A stretch of DNA of 64,000 bases, taken from positions 62,001 to 126,000 of the forward strand of contig NZ_JOEM01000017.1 of the NCBI RefSeq assembly GCF_000718135.1, given 5' to 3'. A model generated the notes under the pieces. That model had not been told where the DNA came from. It searched no databases and was given only the letters and a program-made list of their open reading frames with translations. The stretch is from Streptomyces cyaneofuscatus (GTDB taxonomy: Bacteria > Actinomycetota > Actinomycetes > Streptomycetales > Streptomycetaceae). The translations under genes and the position numbers were made by a program. Positions 15,041 through 25,007 of the stretch are shown here, piece by piece (the stretch's first letter is position 1; each line of letters starts with the position of its first letter).

Positions 15041-17101
15041 TCACCCGGTCACGGTGAACGTCGGGGACGTCCCCGTGAACGGGGTGATCTTCCCCAGGAG
15101 GTTCTTCGCGTCCCCGTGGTGCACGATCCGGTACGTGCCGGGGGCGGCGTCCGGCCCGATGTCCCAGGTGACCGTGGCCTTCGACGTACCGGTCAGACCG
15201 TTGATCCGGGTCCAGCGGTACGTGGTCTCCCAGTCACCGTCGTCCAGCACCCGCACCCACTTCCCGGCCTCCAGGCGCTGGACCTCCAGGAACGTCCCGC
15301 CCCGGCGCACATTGTTCTTCGGGTGTCCGGTGGCGAACTCGACGGTCGCCGTGGAGCCGCGTGCGTACGAGGAGGCCGGTGCGTTCAGGACCGAGCCGAA
15401 GGATCTGCCGAGCGGCGGGTTGTCGTACACCACGCCGGTCTGGAAGGTGAACTGCCGGGCCGACTCGTCCGGCGGCGCTGTGCCCCGGTCCAGTGCGGAG
15501 CCCTGGCGCAGGGAGGCCGCGACCCGCGCGTACTCCTGCTGGTAGGCGGGGAGCGTGTTGCGGCCGTAGAGCGTGGAGCCGCCCTCGTAATTCTGCGTGT
15601 CGTACTCCTCCGGTGTCGTCACGTACTGGCTGTACGCGTTGGCGTACCCCTGGAGCAGCACCCGCTCCAGCGGCACCCCGAGCTCCTGGGCCACGGTCCG
15701 GCGGACCCGGAGCCCGGCCGTGATCGTGAACTCGCCCGGGCCCGCCACCAGGTACAGCTCCCCGATCCGCATGATCTGGAGCGGGAGGATCTTCGGGGTC
15801 ACCGGGTGGACGTTGCTCAGCAGGCCCGTGGGGACCAGGCTCGCCTTCGGGTACTGGCAGGTCGCGAGCCAGGACGGGGTGTCGATCCGCAGCGCGTCGA
15901 TGATGGAGGCGACCGGGGTGCGCATGCCCTCCTCGAAGCCGGGGATCGCCGGGCCGTCCTCCACACTGCCCGCGAGGGTGGAGGCGCCGACGACGGCGGG
16001 ACAGGTCCGCTGCTCCTTGCCGTCCGTCGTGTACGCACCGCGTACGGTGACGTTCTCCATGTCCACGTAGGTGAGGCGGGCGTCCACCCCGCCGGTTACC
16101 GGCCGCGCACCGGCGTAGACCTCGCGGGCCTTGTCGAGCTGGCGCTCACCGATGATGCGGGTGTTCTCGAACTCGTCCTCCGTGGGCCCCGATCCGGGCT
16201 TCAGGTTGAGGTTCGGGGACATGTCGCCCGCGTTGGTGTTCGGGAACGCGGCGACGAAACCGGGGGTGTTGTCGAGGTAGCGCACGCCCTCGTGGTCGTG
16301 CTCCCAGGCGTAGGCGGCGTAGCCCTTGTTGTCGGGGCTGATGAGGGTGTTCTTGTTGGTGATCGAGGTGTTGTGGGTGGCGAACCAGCTGATCGCGCCC
16401 GCGTCCTTGTCGCCCTGCCGGAACCGCAGCACGGTCATCGCCGGGTCGATTCCGTCGGGGAAGGCCGCCCGGTCGGCCGCCGGATTGCGGTCGAAGGCCG
16501 CGCGGGAGCGGTTGACGCTGGCGTTGGTGAGGGTGCCGGTGCCCAGGCTGATGGTGCCGGGCTTCAGGTCGTCGTGGGCCTTGGCGACGGACTCGGCGAT
16601 GCCGTCGACGATCGCCCGGTAGGTGCCGTTCTGGAAGCCGAGCACGGAGAGGTTGTACGCGACGTGGTGGGAGTAGCCGCCGGGGCCCGAGTGGGTGTGG
16701 GTGGCGGAGAGGAGGACGTTCTCCTCTCCGTACAGGCTGCCGTACTTCTCCTGGAGGCGGGCGAGGACGCCCTGCCGTACGGACTGGAAGATCATCGCGA
16801 GGTCCGCGTTGACGTAGACCACGCGCTTGCCGGTCGCCCGGTCGGCCACGACGTACGCGCGTGACCTCTGCCGCTGGTGGATGCCGGAGGTCTTCTGGTC
16901 GAAGCTGGAGTAGCCCATCATCCCGGTCTCGGCGGCCTCCCCGGTGACGTCGGCGATGCCGCGCCCGATGAGGTAGTCCGCCTCCGCGGCGGCCGGCGCG
17001 GCCGATGCGGGGGAGGGGGCGCCGAGAGCCGCGGCTCCCAGAGCGGCGGCGAGTACGAGGGCGGAGAGCTTGCGGGGGAAGCGGCGAGGGGCTGGGGGCA
17101 T
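15041..17101 (-). CDS. Secreted neutral/alkaline ceramidase
   Basis: Hydrolyses the N-acyl bond of ceramide to sphingosine and fatty acid. A Sec-type signal peptide spans about residues 1-34 (RKLSALVLAAALGAAALGAPSPASAA). The mature protein opens YLIGRGIADVTGEAAETGMMGYSSFDQKTSGIHQRQRSRAY, diagnostic of neutral ceramidases, and has the zinc-site stretch LLSATHTHSGPGGYSHH and NTNAGDMSPNLNL carrying the nucleophilic Ser. A C-terminal Ig-like beta domain ends the protein. 686 residues, normal length. ATG 17101 follows aggaggtccg. Monocistronic by context. As bacteria in this group do not normally make ceramide, the substrate is probably from eukaryotic hosts or litter (inference). A palindrome lies ~125 bases upstream. 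Confidence 0.94.
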   Translation of the reverse strand: MPPAPRRFPRKLSALVLAAALGAAALGAPSPASAAPAAAEADYLIGRGIADVTGEAAETGMMGYSSFDQKTSGIHQRQRSRAYVVADRATGKRVVYVNADLAMIFQSVRQGVLARLQEKYGSLYGEENVLLSATHTHSGPGGYSHHVAYNLSVLGFQNGTYRAIVDGIAESVAKAHDDLKPGTISLGTGTLTNASVNRSRAAFDRNPAADRAAFPDGIDPAMTVLRFRQGDKDAGAISWFATHNTSITNKNTLISPDNKGYAAYAWEHDHEGVRYLDNTPGFVAAFPNTNAGDMSPNLNLKPGSGPTEDEFENTRIIGERQLDKAREVYAGARPVTGGVDARLTYVDMENVTVRGAYTTDGKEQRTCPAVVGASTLAGSVEDGPAIPGFEEGMRTPVASIIDALRIDTPSWLATCQYPKASLVPTGLLSNVHPVTPKILPLQIMRIGELYLVAGPGEFTITAGLRVRRTVAQELGVPLERVLLQGYANAYSQYVTTPEEYDTQNYEGGSTLYGRNTLPAYQQEYARVAASLRQGSALDRGTAPPDESARQFTFQTGVVYDNPPLGRSFGSVLNAPASSYARGSTATVEFATGHPKNNVRRGGTFLEVQRLEAGKWVRVLDDGDWETTYRWTRINGLTGTSKATVTWDIGPDAAPGTYRIVHHGDAKNLLGKITPFTGTSPTFTVTG

Positions 17102-17223
17102 CGGACCTCCTGGGGCGGGAGACGTGCGGGACCCCGGGGCCCGGTCGGCAGCTCACCGACATCGGCGGGACCCGGAGCGCTGCCCCGACGGTAGAGGTGG
17201 GCGACCTGCGTCGCATAGCTCTC

Positions 17224-17235
17224 TACCGGCCGGTA
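17224..17235. promoter_or_regulatory. 12-bp palindrome upstream of the ceramidase gene
   Basis: taccggccggta is a perfect palindrome in the 202-base gap between the divergent-tail oxidoreductase gene (ending 17304) and the ceramidase start. It resembles TetR-family half-sites facing each other without a spacer. It could be an operator for the ceramidase gene; no regulator gene for it is adjacent. The rest of the gap shows nothing clear. Confidence 0.4.
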
Positions 17236-17303
17236 AATGAGGATTCCTCAGAAACCCTGCCCGGCCTGGTGTGTTGTGCCCCTGATGGCCGCGAATGTGC
17301 CGC

Positions 17304-19646
17304 TCAGGCGGCGGGAGCGATCGTCACCTTGACGTGCTTCATGATCGGCTGGTCGCTCTGGGTGCTGTAGTCGCCGAGCGCGCACAGCACGTTCATCTCG
17401 GGCATGTACCCGGCTGCGCAGCCGCGCGGGATGTCGTACGGGATCGCCAGATAGCCGTTGAGACGGCGTCGGCTGCCGTCCTTCGCGGTGCTCGTGATGT
17501 CGACGGGGCCGAGGTCGGTGATGCCGCGCTCGCGCATGTCGGCCCGGTTCATGAAGACGAGCGTGCGCAGGTTCTTGATGCCCCGGTAGCGGTCGTTGTC
17601 GGAGTAGATGGTGGTGTTCCACTGGTCGTGCGAGCGCATCGTGCCCAGCGCCAGCGTGCCGGCGGCGGGCACCACGTCGGGCAGGCCGGCGGTGGAGAAC
17701 TCGGCGCGCCCGGACGGGGTGAGGAAGACCAGCTCACGGGCGGGCTGCCGGATACGGAAGCCGAGCGGCAGGCGCACCCGCCGGTTGAAGTCCTCGAAGC
17801 CGTCCAGGGCCTTGGCCATGGTGTCGCGGATCCGGTCGTAGTCCTCGATGTACCAGTGCCAGGGCGTCGCGCTGTCCGGCAGGGCGGCGCGGGCCATCCC
17901 GGCGACGATGGCCGGCTCCGAGAGCAGGCGCGGCGACGCCGGGCGCTTCATGCCGATCGACAGGTGGACCATGCTCATCGAGTCCTCGACGGAGGTGGAC
18001 TGCACGCCCTTGCGCTGATGGTCCTTCTCGGTCCGGCCGAGACACGGCAGGATCAGGGCCCGGCCGCCGTGGACGAGATGGCTCCGGTTGAGTTTCGTGC
18101 TCACCTGGACGGTGAGGTCGCAGGAGCGCAGCGCCGCGAAGGTGGCCGGGGTGTCGGGCGCCGCCATGGCGAAGTTGCCGCCCATCGCCACGAACACCTT
18201 GATCTCGCCGCGCCGCATCGCCTTGATCGTGCCGACGGTGTCCAGGCCGTGTGCGCGGGGCGGGTCGATTCCGCAGGCCTCGGCGAGGCGGTCCAGGAAC
18301 GCGTCGGTGGGGCGGTGGTCGATTCCGCAGGTCCGGTTCCCCTGGACGTTGCTGTGTCCGCGTACGGGGGAGGGGCCGGCGCCCTCCCGGCCGAGGTTGC
18401 CGCGGAGCAGCAGCAGGTTGACGATCTCCCGTACGGTGTCGACGCCGTGCTCGTGCTGGGTGAGGCCCAGGCACCAGCTCACGATGGAGCGGTCCGCCTC
18501 GCCGTACACCCGTGCCGCCTTGAGGACATCGGCGCGGCTCAGCCCCGACTGGGTCTCGATCTCCTCCCACAACGTCGCCTCGCACAGCGCCCGGTACTCC
18601 GCGAAGCCCGTGGTGTACCGGTCGATGAACTCCTGGTCCAGGGCCTTGGGATCGGTCGCCGACTGCTCCAGGACCGCCTTCGCCATGCCCCGTAGCAGCG
18701 CCATGTCCCCGCCGATGCGCGGCTGGAGATTGAGCGTGCTGGTCGGCGTCGACTTGAAGAGCGCCATGTCCTTGAAGTCGTGCGGGACGATGGTGCGGGT
18801 GGCCGCCGCCTCCACGAGCGGGTTGATGTGCACGATCTGCGCGCCCCGCCGGTGGGCCTCGGAGAGGGCGGTGAGCATCCGGGGTGCGTTGGAGGCCGCG
18901 TTGACCCCGAGGATGAACAGCGCGTCGGCGCTCTCCCAGTCCTTGAGGTCGACCGTCCCCTTTCCCGTACCGAGGGAGGCGGTGAGGGCCCGGCCGCTGG
19001 CCTCGTGGCACATGTTGGAACAGTCGGGCAGGTTGTTCGTGCCCAGCTCGCGGGCCATCAGCTGGTAGAGGAACGTGGCCTCGTTGCCGAGCCGGCCGGA
19101 GGTGTAGAACGCCGCCTGGTTCGGGTCGTCCAAGCCGCGCAGGGCGGAGCCGACGACCTCGAAGGCGTCCTTCCAGCTGATCGGTACGTAGTGGTCCGAC
19201 GCGGGGTCGTAGACCATCGGCTCGGTGAGGCGGCCCTGGTTCTCCAGGTCGTAGTCGCTCCACCCGGACAGCTCGGTCACCGAGTGCGCGGCGAAGAACT
19301 CCCGCCCGACCCGCTTGCGGGTCATCTCCCAGGTGACGTGCTTGATCCCGTTCTCACAGATGTCCAGGTGCAGGCCCTTGAGGTCGTCTGGCCAGGCGCA
19401 CCCGGGGCAGTCGAAGCCGCCGTCCTCGTGGTTCATTTTCAGGATGGCCCGCGGACCGTCCACCGGGGAGTGCTCGCGCGCCAGGAACCGGGTCACACTC
19501 TCCGCCGCGCCCCAGCCGGCGGCCGGGTGGTGGTAGGGGCGGAACCGCGGATCGCCCTCGGGGACGGGGCCGACGCTGTGCCCCAGGGGGTCTTCCTGCT
19601 CGTCGCGGGGGTCCGGGCGGTCCTGATCGTGGTGGCTGGTGCTCAC
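17304..19646 (-). CDS. FdhF/YdeP family molybdopterin oxidoreductase
   Basis: A large molybdopterin-bis-guanine-dinucleotide enzyme of the formate-dehydrogenase-alpha-like YdeP group. Only two Cys (CPGC) are found near residue 80, so the usual N-terminal [4Fe-4S] Cys set of FdhF looks incomplete, as in YdeP relatives. Landmarks: CSNMCHEASGRALTASLG, NAASNAPRMLTAL, EHGVDTVREIVNLLLLRGNLGREGAGPSPVRGHSNVQGNRTCGIDHRP, and the C-terminal molydopterin-binding beta domain with MRSHDQWNTTIYSDNDRYRG. 780 residues, typical. GTG 19646 is preceded by a weak site. Substrate and electron partner are not known; formate dehydrogenase activity should not be assumed. Confidence 0.92.
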   Translation of the reverse strand: MSTSHHDQDRPDPRDEQEDPLGHSVGPVPEGDPRFRPYHHPAAGWGAAESVTRFLAREHSPVDGPRAILKMNHEDGGFDCPGCAWPDDLKGLHLDICENGIKHVTWEMTRKRVGREFFAAHSVTELSGWSDYDLENQGRLTEPMVYDPASDHYVPISWKDAFEVVGSALRGLDDPNQAAFYTSGRLGNEATFLYQLMARELGTNNLPDCSNMCHEASGRALTASLGTGKGTVDLKDWESADALFILGVNAASNAPRMLTALSEAHRRGAQIVHINPLVEAAATRTIVPHDFKDMALFKSTPTSTLNLQPRIGGDMALLRGMAKAVLEQSATDPKALDQEFIDRYTTGFAEYRALCEATLWEEIETQSGLSRADVLKAARVYGEADRSIVSWCLGLTQHEHGVDTVREIVNLLLLRGNLGREGAGPSPVRGHSNVQGNRTCGIDHRPTDAFLDRLAEACGIDPPRAHGLDTVGTIKAMRRGEIKVFVAMGGNFAMAAPDTPATFAALRSCDLTVQVSTKLNRSHLVHGGRALILPCLGRTEKDHQRKGVQSTSVEDSMSMVHLSIGMKRPASPRLLSEPAIVAGMARAALPDSATPWHWYIEDYDRIRDTMAKALDGFEDFNRRVRLPLGFRIRQPARELVFLTPSGRAEFSTAGLPDVVPAAGTLALGTMRSHDQWNTTIYSDNDRYRGIKNLRTLVFMNRADMRERGITDLGPVDITSTAKDGSRRRLNGYLAIPYDIPRGCAAGYMPEMNVLCALGDYSTQSDQPIMKHVKVTIAPAA

Positions 19647-19846
19647 GGCTCTCGACCTTTCGGCCCGGTCGCATGCGACCTGCGACTCTTTTCGGGCATG
19701 AGTGGACGAAACGGGGCTCCCTCGCAGGCTATGCAGGGGCCTTCCCGTACGCCACTCGGCCTGCGGCGAGGTGCGGAGGATGGCCCGGGGGAGTGGGATG
19801 ACGCTCGTACGGGAGTCGAACCGCCGATCCGCCGAGGTGATCCCGC

Positions 19847-20491
19847 TTGAGCCCCCTGGCCCACCGCCCCGCGCTCTCCGCCGTCCCCCGGCTCGTCGTC
19901 GCGGCGGTTCTCGGGGTGGTCGCCGGCGTGGTCACCGGTCTGCTGACCCATGCGCCGCTCGGGATCCTCGCCGGGATCGCCGCCGCCGAGACGATCTTCG
20001 TCGTGGCCGGGTGGATCGCGCTCTGGCCCATGGACGCGGCCACCACCCACCACAACGTCCGCCGCGAGGAGTTCCGGCCCGTCCTCGAAGAGCTGGTCGT
20101 CGTCGCGGCCGCCGTCTGCGGGCTCGTCGGCATCGTCGTCCTGCTCCTGACCAGCGACTCCGACCTCAGCCACGCCGCCGCGGCCATCGCGCTGGGCGGC
20201 GTCTTCACCGCCTGGGCCTCGCTCCACCTGATGTACGCCACCCGGTACGCGTACCTCTACTACCTGCCCACCGAGGGCGGCATCGACTTCAACTCCCGGG
20301 ACAGCCCGAAGTACGTCGACTTCCTCTACTTCAGCTACAACCTCGGCATGACCTACCAGGTCTCCGACACCAACGTCTCCACCACCGAGATCCGCGCGGT
20401 CACCCTTCGGCACTGCCTGCTGTCGTACGTGTTCGGCGCCAGCATCCTCGCCACCACCATCAACCTCGTCACCGGGATCGTCACGGGCTGA
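19847..20491 (+). CDS. DUF1345 integral membrane protein
   Basis: 214 residues, about five hydrophobic helices. The C-terminal half [51 protein letters not shown] matches the DUF1345 signature. The start is TTG 19847, 9 bases after gccgagg; no ATG or GTG is in frame nearby. Divergent from the molybdopterin enzyme with a 200-base gap; its stop overlaps the convergent ABC transporter stop by 11 bases. Function unknown. Confidence 0.88.
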   Translation: MSPLAHRPALSAVPRLVVAAVLGVVAGVVTGLLTHAPLGILAGIAAAETIFVVAGWIALWPMDAATTHHNVRREEFRPVLEELVVVAAAVCGLVGIVVLLLTSDSDLSHAAAAIALGGVFTAWASLHLMYATRYAYLYYLPTEGGIDFNSRDSPKYVDFLYFSYNLGMTYQVSDTNVSTTEIRAVTLRHCLLSYVFGASILATTINLVTGIVTG

Positions 20492-22298
20492 CCGGCGGCG
20501 CCCCGTCGTCGTCCCGCCCGGTGCGGTGGTACGCCGCCCAGAGCGCCGCGTACGCGCCCCCGGCGGCCAGCAGCTCGTCGTGCGTCCCCTGCTCCGCCAC
20601 CTCGCCGCCCCGCAGGACCAGGACCCGGTCGGCCAGGCGTGCCTGCTCCAGCCGGTGCGCGACGACCACGCAGGTGCGGCCCGCGGTGACCCGGGCCAGG
20701 GCACCCTGGAGGAGGGTGCGGGTCTGCGGGCCCGATTCGGCGGTGGCCTCGTCCAGGACCACGACGGGCGGGTCGGCCAGCAGGACCCGGGCGAGCGCCA
20801 CATGCTGGACGGACCCGTCGTCGAGCGGGGTGCCGGCCGGGCCGAGGACGGTGTCCAGACCGTCCTCCAGGTTCAGCGCCCAGTCGGCCCCGGCCTCGCG
20901 CAGGGCGTGGCTGAGCTGGTCGTCGGTGGCGCCGGGCCGGGCGAGCCTCAGGTTGTCGGCCAGGGTGCCCCCGAACAGGTGGACCTCCTGGGTGACGAGA
21001 TAGCGGGAGGCCGGGGCGTCGGGGCTTCCCACGGTGACGCTGCCCCGGTCCGGGGTGCCGATCCCCGCGACGAGCCGGGCCAGCGTGGACTTGCCCGAGC
21101 CGCTGGCACCGACGAGCGCGAGGCTGGTGCCCGCCGGGACGCGGAGCGTGACCTCGCGCAGGGTGGGGCGGGTGCCGTCGTACGCGTACGAGACGCCCTT
21201 CACGTCGATGTCCGGGCGCCCGGGGTCCCGTGCCTCGCTCTCCGGGCGTACGGGGTGCCGGCCCCCCAGGTCGGTGATCCCGACGAGGCGCGACAGCCCC
21301 ACCGTGGCCCGCTGGATGTCGTCCAGGCTGCCCAGGAGCGCCCCGACCGGGCCGAAGAGCCGGTGGAAGTAGAGGGCGGCGGCGGTGGCGGCGCCGAGGG
21401 TGACGGCCCCCGAGCCGAAGAGCGCGAAGCCGGTCACGAGGACGGCGGCGAGACCGAGGAACTCCGCCGCGTTCAGCAGCCCCGTGAACCGGTTGCGCAG
21501 CTTCACCCCGTCGCGCTGCCGCTCGATGGCGCGGACGCTGCGTTCGGCCAGATCGTCGAGATGGTGGCCCTGGGTGCGGTACGCGACGATGGACTCGGCC
21601 CCGCGCACCGCCTCGACGACCACCTGCCCGCGCGCCGACTCCAGCCTCCGGATGTCCCCGTACACGCGGTGCGAGCGGCGGAGGAACTGCCGGGTGGCGT
21701 AGACGTGGACGGGCAGGCAGACGAGCCCGGCGAGCGCGAGGCGGAGGTCGAGCACGGCGAGGCCCACCAGGCTCAGGCCGATGGTGAAGCTCGCGTGCGT
21801 CACCTCGGGGAGGACGTCGGATGCTGCTTCGGAGACCGCTTCCACATCGCGTGTGACCCGGGAGACCACATCGGAACTGCCGCTGCTCTCCAGGGTGTTG
21901 ACGGGGAGGTGGACGGCGGTCTCGAAGACGTCCTCGCGGAGCTGGGCCAGCACCTCCTGCACGAGCGCCACCAGCATCCGGCCGCCCGCGTAGGCGAGGA
22001 CGGCCCCCACAGCGGTGGCGCCCACCAGCGCGAGCCCGAGCGCCGCCAACTGTCCTCGCCCGGAACCTTCCGCCACGGCGTCCACGATCCCGCCGAGCAG
22101 CGGCGGAGTGGCGAGGGTCGCCGCCGTACCGCCGAGCAGCGTGAGCAGGGCCACCCCGAGCCGACGGTGGTGCGTACGGAGGCGGCGGAGGATCTCCGCG
22201 CGGGTCCGGCGGGCGTCGGCGACGGGGAGGGCGGTGACGGGCGGAGTGGTCTGGTCAGACGTCACCGGGGGATCCGGTCGGGTCGTGTCAGGTGTCAA
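20481..22298 (-). CDS. ABC exporter-type half-transporter, intact Walker A but degenerate signature
   Basis: N-terminal six-helix membrane domain (~40-330) fused to a nucleotide-binding domain, 605 residues. The NBD has a complete Walker A ([15 protein letters not shown]) and Walker B ([13 protein letters not shown]), but where LSGGQ should stand it reads [13 protein letters not shown], so its signature is lost. It is the last gene of the siderophore operon and complements the preceding ABC gene, which has the opposite defects; the two should form one heterodimer with one competent ATP site. The frame opens at TTG 22298, overlapping the upstream stop by 11 bases; GTG 22265 is an alternative start. 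Likely role: ferric-siderophore import (IrtAB/YbtPQ-like) or siderophore export. Confidence 0.9.
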   Translation of the reverse strand: MTPDTTRPDPPVTSDQTTPPVTALPVADARRTRAEILRRLRTHHRRLGVALLTLLGGTAATLATPPLLGGIVDAVAEGSGRGQLAALGLALVGATAVGAVLAYAGGRMLVALVQEVLAQLREDVFETAVHLPVNTLESSGSSDVVSRVTRDVEAVSEAASDVLPEVTHASFTIGLSLVGLAVLDLRLALAGLVCLPVHVYATRQFLRRSHRVYGDIRRLESARGQVVVEAVRGAESIVAYRTQGHHLDDLAERSVRAIERQRDGVKLRNRFTGLLNAAEFLGLAAVLVTGFALFGSGAVTLGAATAAALYFHRLFGPVGALLGSLDDIQRATVGLSRLVGITDLGGRHPVRPESEARDPGRPDIDVKGVSYAYDGTRPTLREVTLRVPAGTSLALVGASGSGKSTLARLVAGIGTPDRGSVTVGSPDAPASRYLVTQEVHLFGGTLADNLRLARPGATDDQLSHALREAGADWALNLEDGLDTVLGPAGTPLDDGSVQHVALARVLLADPPVVVLDEATAESGPQTRTLLQGALARVTAGRTCVVVAHRLEQARLADRVLVLRGGEVAEQGTHDELLAAGGAYAALWAAYHRTGRDDDGAPPVSP

Positions 22299-22320
22299 CG
22301 GGGGATCCGTTCGGGTCCTG
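22261..22320. repeat. 27-base imperfect direct repeat at the ABC-ABC gene junction
   Basis: Bases 22261-22287 and 22294-22320 are near-identical 27-base copies (three differences) sharing the core gggggatccg, period 33. The right copy encodes the C-terminus of the upstream ABC protein (QDPNGSPVD) and the left copy the N-terminus of the downstream one. The duplication appears to have created the gene overlap. Confidence 0.75.
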
Positions 22321-23943
22321 GCCGGCGTCCTCCGCCGCGCCGAGCTCGACCACCCGGTCGCAGGCGGAGAGCAGGATCGGGCTGGTGGTGATCAGGAGGA
22401 TGGTGGACGGCAGGGACCGCAGCCCCTCGGCGATGCGCTGTTCGGTCACCGGGTCGACGGCGGTGGCGGGCTCGTCGAGGACCACGAGGTCCGCGTCGGC
22501 GTGCAACGCCCGGGCCAGCAGCAGCCGTTGCCGCTGACCGCCGGAGAGCCGGCGGCCGTGCTCCCCGACCTCGGCCAGGTCGCCCCCGATCTGTTCGCGT
22601 ACGTCGTCGAGCATCGCCGCCGCCGTGACGGCCGGGTCCACCGCGCCGCCCCGGGGGATCAGGTTGGCGTGCAGGGTGCCGGAGAAGACGGCGCCGTGGT
22701 GCGGCGGGGCGAGGACCCGGGCGCGCACCCGGTCGGGGCCCAGGTCGACCGCGTCCACCCCGCCGATCAGGAGTTCGCCGCGGGGCAGGGGGACCCGGTA
22801 GCCGAGCCGGTCGCTGAGGCCGCGGGCGTGGGCGGGGTGGTGGGGGACGACGCCGACGAGGTCGCCGGGGTGCAGGTCGAGCGGCTCGCCGTGGCCGGGC
22901 GGGTGCCAGCGGAGGAGGGACGACCCCGGTTCCGCAACGGTTTCGGCGGACAGCGGCTCTATCAGGGGCGGTGCGTCGATCAGTTCGCCGAGGCGGCGCG
23001 CGGAGGCGCGTTTGTGGATCCAGTTCGAGGCGAAGGTGCCGACATGGGCGAGGGCGCCCTGGAGGAACTGGGCGAGCCCCAGCACCGTGACCAGCTGGCC
23101 GATGGTGATGTGCCCGTCCAGCGCCAGGTAGCCGGACGCCGTCGCCAGCGCCGCGAGGAAGACGCCCGACAGCAGCTGACTGAGACCGCTGTACGCCAAC
23201 ACCGACCGCGAGGCGGCGACGGCACCGCGCCGTGAGGTGTCGCTCGCGGTGCGGTAGCGGCGGGCGGCCTCCGCCCGGGCGTTCATCCCGGCCACCACCC
23301 GTATCCCGGTGATCAGATCGGTGGCCACCTCACTGGCCCGTGCTGCCGACCCCTGCTCGGCCAGCCCCCGCGCCTCCAGCGGCATCGAGACCCGCCGCAT
23401 GACCACCAGCATCAGGACGGTCCCGGCGATGACCCCCACACCCAGCGGCACGGAGATCAGCAGCAGGGCGACCGACCCCGTGAGGATCGCGGTGAGGGTG
23501 GACGCCTGCTGGACCACGCTCCACGAGACCCCCGCCACCCGGTACGTGTCGGAGGAGACCAGCGAGAGCGCCTCGCCGGAACCGGGGCGGCGGCGCAGCG
23601 ACAGCGGGTCCAGCAACCGGGTCATCGCGCGCCGGCGGAGCTCGTGCTCCCCGTAGCCGTACACCGTGACCATCGACGACGACGCGCGCCGGTACGACAG
23701 CGACAGCACGACGAACACCCCGCCGAGCGCGGCGAGCCACCAGACCAGGGCGGCCCGGTCCGCCGGGGCCATCGCCCGGTCGATGACGACGCCGATGAGG
23801 ACGGGCACCAGCGCCTCGCACAGCTGGTGGACCATGAACGCCACGGTGGTCAGGCCGATCCGCAGACCGCGCCCGTCACGCAGCAGCGCCACCCGGAAGA
23901 GAGCCGCGACGGAGCCTTCCACTGTCTGTCCGGCGTGGGTCAT
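22288..23943 (-). CDS. ABC exporter-type half-transporter, intact signature but degenerate Walker A
   Basis: 551 residues with an N-terminal six-helix transmembrane domain and a C-terminal nucleotide-binding domain. The signature LSGGQRQRLLLARAL and Walker B DLVVLDEPATAVD are intact, but the Walker A position reads GDLVGVVPHHPAHARGLSDRL: the GxxGxGKS/T loop and its Lys are missing, so this subunit cannot bind ATP canonically. It pairs with the next gene, which keeps Walker A and lacks the signature. Start is ATG 23943, which overlaps the permease stop in ATGA; a longer frame to 24003 runs into that gene. Fourth gene of the iron operon. Confidence 0.9.
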   Translation of the reverse strand: MTHAGQTVEGSVAALFRVALLRDGRGLRIGLTTVAFMVHQLCEALVPVLIGVVIDRAMAPADRAALVWWLAALGGVFVVLSLSYRRASSSMVTVYGYGEHELRRRAMTRLLDPLSLRRRPGSGEALSLVSSDTYRVAGVSWSVVQQASTLTAILTGSVALLLISVPLGVGVIAGTVLMLVVMRRVSMPLEARGLAEQGSAARASEVATDLITGIRVVAGMNARAEAARRYRTASDTSRRGAVAASRSVLAYSGLSQLLSGVFLAALATASGYLALDGHITIGQLVTVLGLAQFLQGALAHVGTFASNWIHKRASARRLGELIDAPPLIEPLSAETVAEPGSSLLRWHPPGHGEPLDLHPGDLVGVVPHHPAHARGLSDRLGYRVPLPRGELLIGGVDAVDLGPDRVRARVLAPPHHGAVFSGTLHANLIPRGGAVDPAVTAAAMLDDVREQIGGDLAEVGEHGRRLSGGQRQRLLLARALHADADLVVLDEPATAVDPVTEQRIAEGLRSLPSTILLITTSPILLSACDRVVELGAAEDAGQDPNGSPVDT

Positions 23944-25007
23944 CGGCGGCCACCCTTGTACTGGCGCGCCAGCAGCCAGGCCAGATAGGCCCCGCCGACG
24001 CACACCGTGACGACACCCACGGGCAGGTCCACCCGCTGGGCGATGAAATCGGCCGCGACCAGGACCGCCGCGCCGGTGAGCGCCGCCGGGGCGATCCGCA
24101 GCGTGGTGGAGCTCCGGGTCAGCCGCTGGGCGATCTGCGGTGCGGCGAGCGCGATGAACGCGATCGGCCCGACCGCCGCCGTCACCAGCGCGGTGAGCGC
24201 GACCCCGGTGACCGTGGCGGTGAGCCGGGCGCGCTGGGCGTTCACCCCGAGCGCCAGGGCGGTGTCGTCGCCCATCTCCAGGTGGACCAGGGGCCGCACC
24301 ACACCCACCGAGCAGATCAGCAGGGCGGCGAACACGGCCGCCGTCAACCGCAGTTGCTCGAAGCCGAGCCCACTGAGGGAGCCCGCGCCCCAGGTGGCCA
24401 CCAGCATCGCCTTCTCCGGGCTGACGGCGAGCAGCAGCATGGAGCTGATCGAGGAGAGGAACGCGCCGACGGCGATACCGACGATGATCAGCCGGAAGGG
24501 GCGCACACCGCCCCGGTAGGCGAGCACGTACACCAGGAGCGCGGTCAGGGCCCCGCCGATCAGCGAACCCGCGGCGACCGCAAGGTAGTTGACGGTGCCG
24601 AGCACGAGCATGACCACGCTGGCGCCCGCGTACGAACCGGAGGCGAAGCCGATCACGTCCGGGGAGCCCAGCGGGTTCTTCGTGAGGGACTGGAAGAGCG
24701 CCCCGCTGACCGCGAGCGCCGCTCCGCAGACCACCGCGAACAGCAGCCGCGGCAGCCGCCAGGTGACGACGACCAGCCGCGTACGGGGCTCGGCGTCCGG
24801 GTCGAAGAGCGCGGAGAGCACCTGGGCGGGGGTGAGCTGGATGGAGCCGGTGGCGAGGGTGAGCACACCGAGGGCGGCCACGGTCAGGACCAGGGCGCCG
24901 CAGACGAGGACGGACCGCCGCTCGACGCGCAGCGAGGCTCCGCCCCGGCGCAGCGCCCAGGTGGCCTGCTTGACGTCGGGCCTTCCGGTGAGGGGCTGGG
25001 CGGTCAC
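23940..25007 (-). CDS. FecCD family ferric-siderophore permease (second of two)
   Basis: 355-residue multi-helix permease of the BtuC/FecD fold. Landmarks: RLPRLLFAVVCGAALAVSGALFQSLTKNPLGSPDVIGFASGSYAGA and the C-terminal VGPIAFIALAAPQIAQRLTRSS coupling region, followed by VAADFIAQRVDLPVGVVTVCVGGAYLAWLLAR. GTG 25007 overlaps the previous stop (GTGA); a longer open frame to 25529 is antisense-like composition and is rejected. It should form a heterodimer with the preceding permease in the membrane, but no FecE-type cytosolic ATPase gene is present in the operon. Confidence 0.94.
   Translation of the reverse strand: MTAQPLTGRPDVKQATWALRRGGASLRVERRSVLVCGALVLTVAALGVLTLATGSIQLTPAQVLSALFDPDAEPRTRLVVVTWRLPRLLFAVVCGAALAVSGALFQSLTKNPLGSPDVIGFASGSYAGASVVMLVLGTVNYLAVAAGSLIGGALTALLVYVLAYRGGVRPFRLIIVGIAVGAFLSSISSMLLLAVSPEKAMLVATWGAGSLSGLGFEQLRLTAAVFAALLICSVGVVRPLVHLEMGDDTALALGVNAQRARLTATVTGVALTALVTAAVGPIAFIALAAPQIAQRLTRSSTTLRIAPAALTGAAVLVAADFIAQRVDLPVGVVTVCVGGAYLAWLLARQYKGGRR

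Noticed and set aside
17304..19646. Formate dehydrogenase
   Set aside because: The enzyme belongs to the YdeP-type group with an incomplete N-terminal Cys set and no FDH subunits or formate genes nearby, so a specific formate role is unsupported.
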